A stretch of DNA of 64,000 nucleotides from Sphingopyxis granuli NBRC 100800 (GTDB lineage Bacteria > Pseudomonadota > Alphaproteobacteria > Sphingomonadales > Sphingomonadaceae), in assembly GCF_001591045.1 (NCBI RefSeq), contig NZ_BCUA01000011.1, positions 1 through 64,000 on the forward strand. The letters are read 5' to 3'. Each line of letters starts with the position of its first letter. Position 1 is the stretch's first letter. A program made the position numbers and the translations under genes. Below the pieces are notes generated by a model that had not been told where the DNA came from, did no database searches, and saw only the letters and a list, made by a program, of their open reading frames with translations. This document shows, in pieces, positions 26,856-34,872 of the stretch.

Positions 26856-27863
26856 ATGCGTTTTCTGTCTCTCTTCGGCGCTCTTTCCCTCGTCGCCGCG
26901 CCGGCCGCCGGGGCTCAGTCGCCATCGCAGGTCTCGGCCCCGCCGGGCTGGACCATCGTGATCCACGGCGGTGCCGGCACGATCGAACGCGATCGCCTGA
27001 CGCCCGAACAGGACAAGGAGATTCGCGCTGCGCTCGGCCGCGCGATCGATGCGGGGAGTGCGGTGCTCGCGGCCAAGGGCAGTTCGCTCGATGCGGTCGA
27101 GGCGGCGATCAAAGTGCTCGAGGACGATCCGCATTTCAACGCGGGCCGCGGCGCGGTCTTCACCTGGGAGGGGCGCAACGAACTCGACGCCGCGATCATG
27201 GATGGCCGCACCCGGGCGGCGGGCGCGGTGACGGGCGTGACGCGGACGCGCCATCCGGTCAGCCTGGCGCGCGCGGTGATGGAAAAGAGCCCGCATGTCT
27301 TCCTGAGCGGTGCGGGAGCCGACGGCTTCGCGGTCGAGCAGGGCCTTCAGCAGGTCGATCCGGAATGGTTCGCGACGCCCGAACGCCGCCGGCAGCTCGA
27401 ACGGATGAAGGCGAAGCAGCTCGGTTCCTATGACGTCGATCGCAAATATGGCACCGTGGGCGCCGTCGCCGTCGACGTCGAGGGGCATGTCGCCGCGGCG
27501 ACCTCCACCGGCGGCCTCACCGGCAAGCGCTGGGGCCGCATCGGCGATGCGCCGGTGATCGGCGCCGGCACCTATGCCGACGATCGCGCCTGCGCGGTGT
27601 CGGCGACCGGCGCGGGGGAATATTTCATCCGCGTCGGCGCGGCGCACGAAATCTGCGCGCGCATCCGGATGAAGGGCGAAGCGCCCAAGCAGGCGGCCGA
27701 CGCGGTCATGGCCGAACTGGAGGCGCTGGGCGGCACCGGCGGCGTGATCGTCACCGGACCCGGCGGCACCGCCGCCTGGTCGTTCAATACGCCGGGCATG
27801 TATCGCGGCAAGGCGACCAGCACCGGCGAGCGCAAGGTTGCGATCTACAAGGACGAAGACTGA
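26856..27863 (+). CDS. Isoaspartyl peptidase/plant-type L-asparaginase (Ntn hydrolase)
   Basis: A 335-residue type III-like asparaginase that hydrolyses beta-aspartyl dipeptides. The precursor self-cleaves at KYG-TVGAVAVD, making Thr200 the nucleophile, followed by STGGLTGKRWGRIGDAPVIGAGTYAD. The N-terminal block WTIVIHGGAGTI and the NAGRGAVFTWEG segment are characteristic. A signal peptide (residues 1-20, cut after AGA) predicts export. The ATG at 26856 has AGGGGAGT upstream. It is the third enzyme of a unit that handles unusual peptides and ends before a strong terminator. Confidence 0.94.
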   Translation: MRFLSLFGALSLVAAPAAGAQSPSQVSAPPGWTIVIHGGAGTIERDRLTPEQDKEIRAALGRAIDAGSAVLAAKGSSLDAVEAAIKVLEDDPHFNAGRGAVFTWEGRNELDAAIMDGRTRAAGAVTGVTRTRHPVSLARAVMEKSPHVFLSGAGADGFAVEQGLQQVDPEWFATPERRRQLERMKAKQLGSYDVDRKYGTVGAVAVDVEGHVAAATSTGGLTGKRWGRIGDAPVIGAGTYADDRACAVSATGAGEYFIRVGAAHEICARIRMKGEAPKQAADAVMAELEALGGTGGVIVTGPGGTAAWSFNTPGMYRGKATSTGERKVAIYKDED

Positions 27864-27909
27864 GCGGTTTCGGCCGGGGGCGGTCTTTGCTGCGGTCACG
27901 CTCATGACA

Positions 27910-27942
27910 AAGGGCGCCGGAGGATTGACCTCCGGCGCCCTT
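27910..27942. terminator. Strong bidirectional terminator
   Basis: A perfect 13-bp GC-rich stem (27911-27923 with 27929-27941) with a 5-nt loop, followed on the plus strand by TTGCTTTG and on the minus strand by an interrupted T run. It separates the isoaspartyl peptidase gene from the convergent lipoprotein gene. Confidence 0.85.
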
Positions 27943-27968
27943 GCTTTGCCTTGGGCGAGCCGTTCGCC

Positions 27969-28244
27969 TTATTTCTTCTCGTCGACGGGCGGCACGGTCG
28001 CCGGGGGGGGCGCGACGGTTCCGTTGTCGATCGCGTCGGCCTTGGCTTCGCCGGCTGCTTCAACCGCGTCGGCCTTGTCCTCGGTGGCTTCCTTGGCGGG
28101 GCCTTCGGGCATGGCGTCGGCCTGGGCGTCGATGGCGTCCGCCTGGGCTTCGGCCTGATCCTCGACCTTGTCGGCCTGCGGGCTCTGGCAAGCGCCCAGC
28201 GCGAGGGCCGACGCGGCGGCGAGGGTGATCACAATCTTGCGCAT
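27969..28244 (-). CDS. Small Ala/Asp-rich lipoprotein
   Basis: A 91-residue protein with a lipobox (LALGAC, cysteine about residue 18) and a mature part made of short charged repeats such as ADAIDAQADAM and AEAKADAID, ending in a proline-rich tail (APPPATVPP). The composition suggests a long amphipathic helix lying on the membrane or linking it to the cell wall, but no known family is recognised. The ATG at 28244 has GGAGAGA upstream. A GCAAC-N16-CGTT element 34-58 bp upstream may be a stress promoter. Confidence 0.8.
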   Translation of the reverse strand: MRKIVITLAAASALALGACQSPQADKVEDQAEAQADAIDAQADAMPEGPAKEATEDKADAVEAAGEAKADAIDNGTVAPPPATVPPVDEKK

Positions 28245-28277
28245 ATCGAGTTCTCTCCAAGTTTGACTCGGGGGCTT

Positions 28278-28302
28278 AACGCGGGATGAACGCATCGGTT
28301 GC
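28278..28302 (-). promoter_or_regulatory. EcfG-like promoter (GCAAC-N16-CGTT) for the lipoprotein gene
   Basis: Read on the minus strand, GCAAC is followed after 16 bases by CGTT. This differs by one base from the general-stress sigma EcfG consensus GGAAC-N16/17-CGTT. It lies 34 bp before the start codon. The same variant occurs at 33388-33412. Confidence 0.4.
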
Positions 28303-28374
28303 AGGAAAATCGTCAAATATCGGAAGCAAGGCGATTCTTTCTCGATCCCACCACCGCTATTGCGGCACTCCGGA

Positions 28375-28399
28375 CAAAAAGAAGGCGCCCGAAGGCGCC
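28375..28399 (-). terminator. Intrinsic terminator of sciP
   Basis: On the minus strand, GGCGCC-TTCG-GGCGCC (stem 28384-28389 with 28394-28399, stable tetraloop) is followed by TTCTTTTTG. It is a textbook rho-independent terminator 26 bp after the sciP stop. Confidence 0.9.
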
Positions 28400-28424
28400 C
28401 CCTTTCGTCCAGCGATGCCCGCAG

Positions 28425-28730
28425 TCAGAAGCGTTGCTGGCGCTCGTAGAGGTCGCGGTAGTGCTGGATGCGCGTGACGCGCAGGCCGGCCATGCCGCTG
28501 CGGTCGATCGAGCGCTGCCAGCTGGCGAATTCCTCGAGGCTCAGGCTATAGCGCTCGCACGCTTCGTCGACCGTCAGCAGCCCGCCATTGACCGCGGCGA
28601 CGACCTCTGCCTTGCGTCGGACGACCCAGCGCGTGGTGTTCGGCGGCGGCAGCGTGTCCAGCGTCAGCGGTTCCCCGAGGGGGCCGATGACCTGGGCCGG
28701 GCGGATTTTCTGATTCTCGATCATGCTCAT
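28425..28730 (-). CDS. sciP: CtrA inhibitor SciP (DUF1153)
   Basis: A 101-residue protein of the alphaproteobacterial DUF1153 family. In Caulobacter, SciP binds CtrA and blocks its recruitment of RNA polymerase, limiting CtrA-driven genes to part of the cell cycle. The conserved core is nearly all present: VIGPLGEPLTLDTLPPP, TRWVVRRKAEVVAAVNGGLL, EACERYSLSLEEFASWQ and IDRSGMAGLRVTRIQ. The ATG overlaps the stop of the upstream small gene as ATGA. A perfect terminator follows. A second ATG two codons in is possible. Confidence 0.95.
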   Translation of the reverse strand: MSMIENQKIRPAQVIGPLGEPLTLDTLPPPNTTRWVVRRKAEVVAAVNGGLLTVDEACERYSLSLEEFASWQRSIDRSGMAGLRVTRIQHYRDLYERQQRF

Positions 28731-29110
28731 TCCATAATGTCTGCAACGGGGGGGATCGGTTCAACCGACATTCGCCGGTCTAGAAAGGCGGGGCTCAACA
28801 TCGGCTGAAACCCTCTGGTAAACGGACCGTTCACGGTTTCGGTCAAATCCTGCGTTTCGGGCGACAGGTCGAAGAAGCGCGCGGGCCGTGCCGCCGCGTC
28901 CTGCATGTCGCCGCGCCTGCCCCCCAACAGGTCGCGGACGGCGCCCACCCGCACCGCATGCGCTTCGCCGTGTGTGCGCTCGCGCATCATCCGCACCGTC
29001 GGCAACGCCGCCTGCCGCGCGCTCGACACCGCCAGCAATATGTCGAAGCCGGGCTTCGACAGGCGGGCCGCACCGGCGAAGGGCGGAAGATCGGACGGCA
29101 CAAGGTTCAT
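28727..29110 (-). CDS. Hypothetical protein coupled to sciP
   Basis: A possible 127-residue soluble protein of ordinary composition with no signal peptide, membrane span or motif that I recognise. Support comes from its ATGA overlap with sciP and from the absence of a better frame in the gap between sciP and the divergent mnmA. The ribosome site is weak. It may be a real sciP-linked gene or a leader frame. Confidence 0.45.
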   Translation of the reverse strand: MNLVPSDLPPFAGAARLSKPGFDILLAVSSARQAALPTVRMMRERTHGEAHAVRVGAVRDLLGGRRGDMQDAAARPARFFDLSPETQDLTETVNGPFTRGFQPMLSPAFLDRRMSVEPIPPVADIME

Positions 29111-29242
29111 GCCACCCGTCTAGCGGCAACCGCCTAAGGCCGCGTAAATGCTCATTTCAGAGCTTGTTAGCGAAGCTTAATCTCCGTCAATATTTTGACA
29201 GACGTCCCGGAAATACTGGCATCTCGCCGCTATCGTCCCTAG

Positions 29243-30388
29243 ATGGCGGCCATCATGGCAGCGCTGCTTACCCCCGACCGACTCGGCGATTTCCAGCTCG
29301 CCGAACCGCTGAAGGCCCGGCGAATCGTCGTCGCCATGTCGGGCGGCGTCGATTCGAGCGTGGTCGCGGCGCTCGCCGCGCGCTCGGGCGCCGAGGTGAT
29401 CGGGGTGACGCTCCAGCTTTACGAGCATGGCGCGAAGGCGAAGCGCGTCGGTGCCTGCTGCGCGGGTCAGGACATCCGCGACGCGCGCGCCGTCGCCGAC
29501 CGGCTGGGTTTCGCGCATCATGTCCACGACCATGAAAGCCGCTTTCGCGACACCGTGATCGACCAGTTCGCCGACGAATATCTCGCCGGGCGCACCCCGA
29601 TCCCCTGCGTGCGCTGCAACATGGGGGTCAAGTTCACCGACCTGTTCCAGCTCGCGCGCGATCTGGGCGCCGATTGTCTGGCGACCGGCCATTATGTGCG
29701 CCGCGTGATGGGCCCCATGGGCGCGGAATTGCACCGCGCCCTCGATCCGGCGCGCGACCAGAGCTATTTCCTCTTCGCGACGACGCAGGAGCAGCTCGAT
29801 TTCCTGCGCTTCCCGCTCGGCGGGCTCGAAAAGAGCGCGGTGCGCGAGATCGCGCGCGAGCTCGGCCTCGGCGTCGCGGCCAAGCCCGACAGCCAGGACA
29901 TCTGTTTCGTCCCCGACGGCGACTATGCGGGGCTCGTGCGCAAGCTGCGGCCCGAAGCCGACGATCGGGGAGAGATCGTCCATGTCGACGGCACCCTGCT
30001 CGGCGCGCACAAGGGCCTGATCCACTACACAGTCGGCCAGCGCCGCGGGATCGACGTCGGCGGGCAGGCCGAGCCGCTTTATGTCGTGCGGCTGGAGGCG
30101 GAGACGAAGCGCGTCGTCGTCGGCCCGCGGCGGGCGCTCGCGGTATCGGGCGCGCGGCTCGGCGAGACGAACTGGCTCGCCGATATCGAAGGGCGCGATG
30201 TGCTGGCGAAGGTCCGCAGCATGGCGAAGCCGGTGCCGGCGCGCATGGTGGGCGACCGGCTGTTGTTCGCGGCGCCCGAATATGGCGTCGCGCCGGGGCA
30301 GGCGGCGGTGCTCTATGACGCCGATGATGCGAGCCGGGTGCTCGGCGGCGGGTGGATCGAGCAAAGCTTCGCGGCCGACGCCGCCTGA
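29243..30388 (+). CDS. mnmA: tRNA-specific 2-thiouridylase
   Basis: Inserts sulfur at the C2 position of the wobble uridine in tRNA-Lys/Glu/Gln. The 381-residue protein has the PP-loop SGGVDS at 33-38, the first active-site cysteine in [10 protein letters not shown] (Cys125), and the second in [11 protein letters not shown] near 205-215. The C-terminal beta-barrel (about 260-375) is complete. It is a single gene, divergent from the sciP unit. The first of two nearby ATGs was taken; the fifth residue is also Met. Confidence 0.96.
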   Translation: MAAIMAALLTPDRLGDFQLAEPLKARRIVVAMSGGVDSSVVAALAARSGAEVIGVTLQLYEHGAKAKRVGACCAGQDIRDARAVADRLGFAHHVHDHESRFRDTVIDQFADEYLAGRTPIPCVRCNMGVKFTDLFQLARDLGADCLATGHYVRRVMGPMGAELHRALDPARDQSYFLFATTQEQLDFLRFPLGGLEKSAVREIARELGLGVAAKPDSQDICFVPDGDYAGLVRKLRPEADDRGEIVHVDGTLLGAHKGLIHYTVGQRRGIDVGGQAEPLYVVRLEAETKRVVVGPRRALAVSGARLGETNWLADIEGRDVLAKVRSMAKPVPARMVGDRLLFAAPEYGVAPGQAAVLYDADDASRVLGGGWIEQSFAADAA

Positions 30389-30481
30389 TCCGAGGCGCGG
30401 CGCGCCCCTCGCGGCGCGCAAGGATGGGATTGCACTTTTCCCGGCGATGCCGCAGCCTGCGGCCAGCAAGGGAGAAGAGCG

Positions 30482-30898
30482 ATGATCAACTGGGTATTGC
30501 GCGGTGCCGTCCTGCTCTGGGCGCTGCTGTTCGCCATATTGGGCGTGCGGGGTGTGCTCGATCCCGCCACCTATGTCGAACAGTTCGGCATCGGTGTCGA
30601 TGGCGCCGCCGCGAACACGGTGCGCGCCGACATGTCGGCCTTTTTCCTGGTCGCGGCAGGCGGGGCGGCGGTCGGGGCGCTCGTGCCCGGCTGGCTTCGC
30701 GCGCTGCTGGTCCCCGCGGCGCTCTATGGCACCGCGCTTCTCGGCCGCCTGATCGGCGCCGCGAGCGGCGATGTGGTCAATGGCGGCATCGTCCAGGCGA
30801 TGATCATCGAGGCGCTGTCCACCGCTCTGATGATCGGGGCCTGGTGGACCCTGTCGCGTCCAGGCCTGGCTGACGGCGCCGTCTCGCAGGGCGGCTGA
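30482..30898 (+). CDS. Small four-helix membrane protein (DUF4345-like)
   Basis: A 138-residue protein with about four membrane spans (7-27, 50-70, 71-92, 103-123) and a short hydrophilic DPATYVEQFGIG loop after the first span, which resembles the DUF4345 family. No function is known. A GGGAGAAGAG ribosome site precedes the ATG. Confidence 0.7.
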   Translation: MINWVLRGAVLLWALLFAILGVRGVLDPATYVEQFGIGVDGAAANTVRADMSAFFLVAAGGAAVGALVPGWLRALLVPAALYGTALLGRLIGAASGDVVNGGIVQAMIIEALSTALMIGAWWTLSRPGLADGAVSQGG

Positions 30899-30922
30899 TC
30901 CGGGCCTTCAATACTCCGCCGA

Positions 30923-30950
30923 TTGTCTTTTCGCCGATAATGTGAATAAT
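30923..30950 (+). promoter_or_regulatory. Sigma-70-like promoter before the RRSG microprotein
   Basis: TTGTCT at 30923-30928 and AATAAT at 30945-30950 are separated by 16 bp in an AT-rich patch, 50 bp before the small ORF at 31001. Pattern match only. Confidence 0.35.
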
Positions 30951-31000
30951 GTTTCGCGGGTCGCAGCAGCTTTTCCCTTTTCGTGCGGGAAAGGAAGACC

Positions 31001-31144
31001 ATGTCGCGAGATCAGGACAAGAGGGACCGGGCGGATCGGCGCTCGGGCGACCGGAGGGTAGCGGACGACCCGAATTACAAAGGGCCGGAGCGACGCAGCG
31101 GTGACGATCGCCGTTCGGGCAAGGATCGCCGTTCGCCTTCCTGA
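31001..31144 (+). CDS. Arg/Asp/Ser-rich 47-residue microprotein
   Basis: A 47-residue frame starting MSRDQDKRD and ending RRSPS, with the repeat unit RRSGDRR / RRSGDDRRSGKDRRS. It has a strong ribosome site (GGGAAAGGAAG) and its own promoter-like sequence. The composition is nearly all charged or polar, so it is intrinsically disordered; a nucleic-acid or membrane-surface role is possible but unproven. It is too short for most ORF thresholds. It lies in a run of small stress-type genes. Confidence 0.7.
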   Translation: MSRDQDKRDRADRRSGDRRVADDPNYKGPERRSGDDRRSGKDRRSPS

Positions 31145-31183
31145 ATCCGGTCAACACGCACGGCGGTGCGCAGGAGGACAATC

Positions 31184-31879
31184 GTGACCGATACGGCAAT
31201 CCCGCGCCTCGACGTCGATATCGTATCCGACGTGATGTGCCCCTGGTGCATCATCGGCTGGCTCCGTTTCGAGCAGGCGATGGCGCATTTCGGGGGGCGG
31301 CTGGCCTTTCGCGTCCGCTGGCACCCGTTCGAGCTCAACCCCGACATGCCGCCCGAGGGCGAGGACGCGGCGAGCCACGTGATGCGCAAATATGGGATCA
31401 GCGCCGAACAGAGCCGCACGAACAGCGAAAGGCTCGCCGCCGCGGCCGCCGAACTGGGCTTCGTCTTCAATCGCGGGCCCGCGTTCCGCATGCGCAACAG
31501 CTTCGACGCCCACCGGCTGCTCGCCTGGGCGGCTGGATGCGAAGCGGCCGAACCGGCGGGGACGGCGACCGGGGTCCAGACTGCGCTGAAGCTAGCGCTT
31601 TTCCGCGCCCATTTCACCGACAATCGCGACGTCGGCGATCCGCAGGTGCTGGCCGATGTCGCGGCATCGGCGGGCCTCGACCCGGCGCGCGCCGCCACGA
31701 TCCTCGCGGGCGATGCCTATGCCGAGGAGGTTCGCGCCGAAGAGGCGTATTGGACCGATAACAATATCACCGGCGTGCCGGCCTTCATCCTCTGCGGCCG
31801 TATGCTGATTCCCGGCGCGCAGGATCCCGAGGTTTTCGTCCGTATCATCGAGAACAAGCTGCTGACGGCCGCTGCCTGA
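31184..31879 (+). CDS. DsbA family oxidoreductase, FrnE-like
   Basis: A 231-residue thioredoxin-fold protein with an inserted helical domain, of the DsbA/FrnE (2-hydroxychromene-2-carboxylate isomerase-like) group. The redox motif CPWC lies at residues 19-22 (DVMCPWCIIGW), and GVPAFILCGR near 200 carries the cis-proline. No signal peptide is seen, so it acts in the cytosol. The GTG at 31184 was chosen because AGGAGG lies 6 bases upstream; the earlier GTG at 31166 is upstream of the ribosome site itself. Confidence 0.88.
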   Translation: MTDTAIPRLDVDIVSDVMCPWCIIGWLRFEQAMAHFGGRLAFRVRWHPFELNPDMPPEGEDAASHVMRKYGISAEQSRTNSERLAAAAAELGFVFNRGPAFRMRNSFDAHRLLAWAAGCEAAEPAGTATGVQTALKLALFRAHFTDNRDVGDPQVLADVAASAGLDPARAATILAGDAYAEEVRAEEAYWTDNNITGVPAFILCGRMLIPGAQDPEVFVRIIENKLLTAAA

Positions 31880-31905
31880 CGGAACGGCCGCGGCGCCTCG
31901 GGCGT
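31880..31905 (+). promoter_or_regulatory. EcfG general-stress promoter (GGAAC-N17-CGTT)
   Basis: GGAAC at 31880-31884 and CGTT at 31902-31905, separated by 17 bp, match the alphaproteobacterial EcfG consensus exactly. The element starts right at the stop codon of the DsbA-like gene and lies 32 bp before the small acidic protein gene. Confidence 0.6.
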
Positions 31906-31937
31906 TTCCCGGTCATCCCCCAGCGATGGAGCCGGTC

Positions 31938-32249
31938 ATGGTCGACGAACCCCGCAACGACAAGAATGAAGCGCCCGAGGCGCGGAACCGCGAACAGCAG
32001 GACGAGGAGGCGCAGGCCCAGACCGTCGCCGAGGCCGCGCGCCGCGCTCGCCCGCTCGAAGACAGCCGGAAGACGAAGGCGCGCGACGAACGCGACGATG
32101 CCGAGGACCTGATCGACCATATGCGCCAGATGGAGCGATCGGGCCGGATCGACATGGACGCCTATCGCGGCGAGCGCAGCGACGATGACGAAGAGGCCGA
32201 ACTGGGGCCGGGCGGCATCGAAGACGACGAACCGCGCGGCGCGCCCTGA
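31938..32249 (+). CDS. Highly charged disordered protein
   Basis: A 103-residue protein dominated by Glu, Asp, Arg and Gln (NREQQDEEAQAQTVAEAARR, KTKARDERDDAEDLIDHMRQ, RSDDDEEAEL), largely helical or disordered, with no known domain. The ATG at 31938 follows GGAG by six bases; an earlier ATG at 31926 is also in frame. The exact EcfG-type promoter upstream suggests a general-stress protein. Confidence 0.65.
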   Translation: MVDEPRNDKNEAPEARNREQQDEEAQAQTVAEAARRARPLEDSRKTKARDERDDAEDLIDHMRQMERSGRIDMDAYRGERSDDDEEAELGPGGIEDDEPRGAP

Positions 32250-32390
32250 CAGACCCCATCCTGTCGCGAGACGCTGCGCGACCGCAGCTTTCGGGCGGTT
32301 CGTCGGAGCGCGCGGAGCCGAAGCGGGCCTTGCGCGTATCACCTCCATCGTCGCCGCGGAACGGACGGCGGCGCGGCAAGGAGACAGACC

Positions 32391-32624
32391 ATGGCCGATC
32401 ACGACCATAGCGCGATCAAGGAACATATGCATGTCATCGGCGCCGACGGCGTCCATATCGGCACTGTCGATCATCTCGACGGCGAGCGGATCAAGCTGAC
32501 CCGCGCCGACAGCGGCGACGGCCGACATCATTATCTGCCGGCGGGTCTCGTCGCTTCGGTCGATGGCGACACGGTTCGCCTGTCGGCGAACGCCGCGAAC
32601 GCGGTCGACCTGTTCGAGGAATGA
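32391..32624 (+). CDS. DUF2171 (PRC-barrel-like) stress protein
   Basis: A 77-residue protein matching the DUF2171 pattern: IKEHMHVIGADGVHIGTVDHLDGERIKLTR, then YLPAGLVASVDGDTVRLSANAA. The fold is a small beta-barrel related to PRC domains. Members are common in stress-regulated alphaproteobacterial loci, with no biochemical role assigned. The ribosome site CAAGGAGA is strong. A clear terminator follows. Confidence 0.82.
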   Translation: MADHDHSAIKEHMHVIGADGVHIGTVDHLDGERIKLTRADSGDGRHHYLPAGLVASVDGDTVRLSANAANAVDLFEE

Positions 32625-32674
32625 TCGGATAACCAGAGGGCCGGGGGAGCAATCCGGCACCCCGGCACCGAAAC

Positions 32675-32715
32675 TGGCCCGTCCCGACGCCCCGGGGCGG
32701 GCCATTTCCTTTTTG
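32675..32715 (+). terminator. Intrinsic terminator after the DUF2171 gene
   Basis: A 12-bp stem (32675-32686 with 32693-32704, one G-T pair) with a 6-nt loop is followed by TTTCCTTTTT. It closes the plus-strand small-gene run. Confidence 0.82.
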
Positions 32716-32854
32716 GCGAAAGCCGAGGTTAGCCCCTTCCCGCGCGGGCAATCGGTTGCGCATCGAAAAACGGAGCCGGACACGCGGACCGGCTCCGTTC
32801 GATACTCGCCCGGTCGCCACGCGGATCGCGGCGGCCGGAGCTTTTTGACTGACT

Positions 32855-33343
32855 TCAGCGCGTCGTTGCGTCGGCGTTCGTCTCGCCCTCGGCGCTGCCG
32901 CGCGCCTCGAGGCCGGCCTTCGGCAGCTTGGTCACCAGCGTACCCGCCGCGCCGTCAGCCTGCCGGTAGAGCGAGGAAAGCGGCACGTTGTAAAGCTTGC
33001 CGCCGTCGACCACCACCGCATTGTCGCCATCGATGCTTTGCACCGTGCCGATGCTCTTGCCCTTGGTGTCGGTGACCTGAACGCCGGCGCGTACCTCCTC
33101 GCGCGTCGCGAGGGTCAGCTTGGTCGTATCGGCGGTTCTGTTCACCGTGCCGTCGACGCGGTCGACCGTGTCGCCGACCGGCTGCGTCACCCGATCGACC
33201 GTATTGCCGACCGTCGCGCCCGGATCGACCTGCGCGCCGAGCGTGCCGCCAACGGCGCCGCCGACGTCGAGCTGGGCGAATGCGGGAACCGCAAGCAGCG
33301 CGGTGCCCGCGGCGAATATCATCATCGTCTTGCGCATCATCAT
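32855..33343 (-). CDS. Exported PRC-barrel-like protein
   Basis: A 162-residue protein with a signal peptide (residues 1-23, cut after AFA), a glycine/valine-rich low-complexity stretch (GGAVGGTLGAQVDPGATVGNTVDRV..) and a PRC-barrel-like segment near 80-130 (EVRAGVQVTDTKGKSIGTVQSIDGDNAVVVDGG). It probably acts in the periplasm or at the outer membrane. The function is unknown. A GCAAC-N16-CGTT element lies 45 bp upstream. Confidence 0.75.
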   Translation of the reverse strand: MMMRKTMMIFAAGTALLAVPAFAQLDVGGAVGGTLGAQVDPGATVGNTVDRVTQPVGDTVDRVDGTVNRTADTTKLTLATREEVRAGVQVTDTKGKSIGTVQSIDGDNAVVVDGGKLYNVPLSSLYRQADGAAGTLVTKLPKAGLEARGSAEGETNADATTR

Positions 33344-33387
33344 TCTCCATCGGGTATGGGAGTCCGCGAAGGGACGGATGCGGGTAA

Positions 33388-33412
33388 AACGAAGGATCGG
33401 CGGCGCTGTTGC
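33388..33412 (-). promoter_or_regulatory. EcfG-like promoter (GCAAC-N16-CGTT) for the PRC-barrel gene
   Basis: On the minus strand, GCAAC is followed after 16 bases by CGTT, one base from the EcfG consensus and identical in form to the element at 28278-28302. Confidence 0.4.
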
Positions 33413-33626
33413 ATGGCGCCAAGTCGCGCCGACTGTCTGATCAGATGCTGCCGTTAGAAATTACCTATTTCTTACACACGCTTATGCTGAATCTGGAAGG
33501 ATGGCGAAAAGCGCCGAGACGCCGCGAGGTTGCGACGAACGCGGCCGGCGGTAGCGGAATGGTCGTCGCAGACCATCGGCTTTCCGATTCGCTCTTGCAG
33601 CGGGCTTCCGACTTCGGCGCGAGGCG

Positions 33627-33779
33627 TCAGTGGCGGGACGCGGGCCGCGGCGCGATCAGCCGGTTCAGCGTGGCGATGCGCCGCCGCGCCGCGGTCCAGT
33701 CGCGCTCGGGATGCGCCTGAATCTGATAGAGGAGCGCGCGGACCTCCTTGCGGCGATCGCCTTCGGTCACGACCTGCAT
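33627..33779 (-). CDS. 50-residue hypothetical protein
   Basis: A short basic helical protein starting MQVVTEGDRRKEVRALLYQ. The AAAGGAGAAATGCC ribosome site before the ATG at 33779 is excellent, which is the main evidence; the frame stays open upstream without start support. No family is recognised. Confidence 0.6.
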   Translation of the reverse strand: MQVVTEGDRRKEVRALLYQIQAHPERDWTAARRRIATLNRLIAPRPASRH

Positions 33780-33937
33780 GGCATTTCTCCTTTTCCGGAC
33801 CAGCCTACCATGCGCCCGCCGAGTCGGGCAAAGCGGTCTCGCCCGCAATCCGTCTTGGTGGGAGAGCGGATCAGCGTGGCGCCGCGACGGTTGCGCGCGG
33901 GCTGGCGCGGTGCGGCGGCGATGCTATGGACCGGGCG

Positions 33938-34435
33938 ATGACGCACCGGGGTTCGAGGATGATCGTGATCGGCCGATTGAGGGCGAAGCCGCTGCTGGCG
34001 GGGCAATTGCTGTGCGCGCTGGCGGCGGCCGGCCTGATCGCGCGGCAGGCACGCGGCGCGAACGTGACGGAGGTCGCGATGAACCTGCTGTTCGGCAATC
34101 TGGTGGTGACCGCGGCCCTTGCGGCGGCGATCTTCGGCTTCGTCGGCTTCTTCCGCGCGTGGCGGCGCCGCGATGCCTGGATCGTCCACGACGGCGCGCA
34201 GCTCTATCGTGGCACCGACGCCGCGTGGCCGCTCGCGCTGATCCGCGACGTGGTGATCGAACGCAACGACCTCGGCATCGCGTCGTTGCGGCTGGTCGTC
34301 GACGATGACAGCGAGGTGACGCGCGAACTGGTCAAGCTCTACCTGCTCGAAGACTCGCCCGATGCGGTGCGCGGCGGCGTGATGTTCGCGGTGGGCCGCA
34401 TGCGGAGCCCCGGCGGTTCGGTGTCGGTGCATTGA
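33938..34435 (+). CDS. Membrane protein with PH-like domain, hypothetical
   Basis: About 165 residues: two membrane spans (roughly 14-34 and 46-66) followed by a beta-rich domain (DAWIVHDGAQLYRGTDAAWPLALIRDVVIERNDLG) like the bacterial PH-type domains fused to TM hairpins. The start is uncertain between 33938 and 33959. No function can be assigned. Confidence 0.6.
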   Translation: MTHRGSRMIVIGRLRAKPLLAGQLLCALAAAGLIARQARGANVTEVAMNLLFGNLVVTAALAAAIFGFVGFFRAWRRRDAWIVHDGAQLYRGTDAAWPLALIRDVVIERNDLGIASLRLVVDDDSEVTRELVKLYLLEDSPDAVRGGVMFAVGRMRSPGGSVSVH

Positions 34436-34508
34436 TGCCGCGGCATTCGGGGGCGATTCCCCGTTGCAGGATCGTCCGGGGGAACCCGGAGCGACCGGAA
34501 TAGCCGCC

Positions 34509-34739
34509 TTAAACCGAAAATCCGCCCTTGTTCCGCCGGTTGGAGTTTGCCGCCAGCACCTTCTTGCCCGTCGGGGTCAGCGCCCATCTGGCGCCCTGCT
34601 GCGCGACGAGGCCCAGTGCGACGAGTTCGTCGCGGATGGGGTCGGCGGCGAGTTGGGGGCGGCGGTTGGAGAGACCCTCGAGCGTCGCGCGCTGGGGCTG
34701 GCTGAGGATCAGGAGTTTGAGTTTCTTCTTTTCGGTCAT
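34509..34739 (-). CDS. Small winged-helix-like hypothetical protein
   Basis: A 76-residue basic protein with helix-helix-strand spacing (ATLEGLSNRRPQLAADPIRDELVALGLVAQQGARWALTPTGKKVLAA) typical of a compact winged helix-turn-helix, including a TPTGKK wing. It may bind nucleic acid. It lies just downstream of nrdB on the same strand with a 133-bp gap. Target unknown. Confidence 0.65.
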   Translation of the reverse strand: MTEKKKLKLLILSQPQRATLEGLSNRRPQLAADPIRDELVALGLVAQQGARWALTPTGKKVLAANSNRRNKGGFSV

Positions 34740-34872
34740 TCTGTCGTCTCTGACTTCTCGTTCCTAAGCGTCCGGGGCGGACATCGGATGCCCGCCCCGC
34801 CGTGATTGATGGGACGGAGCCCATAAATAAGTCTCGCTGCCCCTCCCGCGAGCAGGAGGGGGTAAGGAAGGG

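Noticed and set aside
29170-29242. CtrA-like TTAA..CTAA between sciP unit and mnmA
   Set aside because: Half-site spacing is 10 bp instead of 11; not reported as a site.
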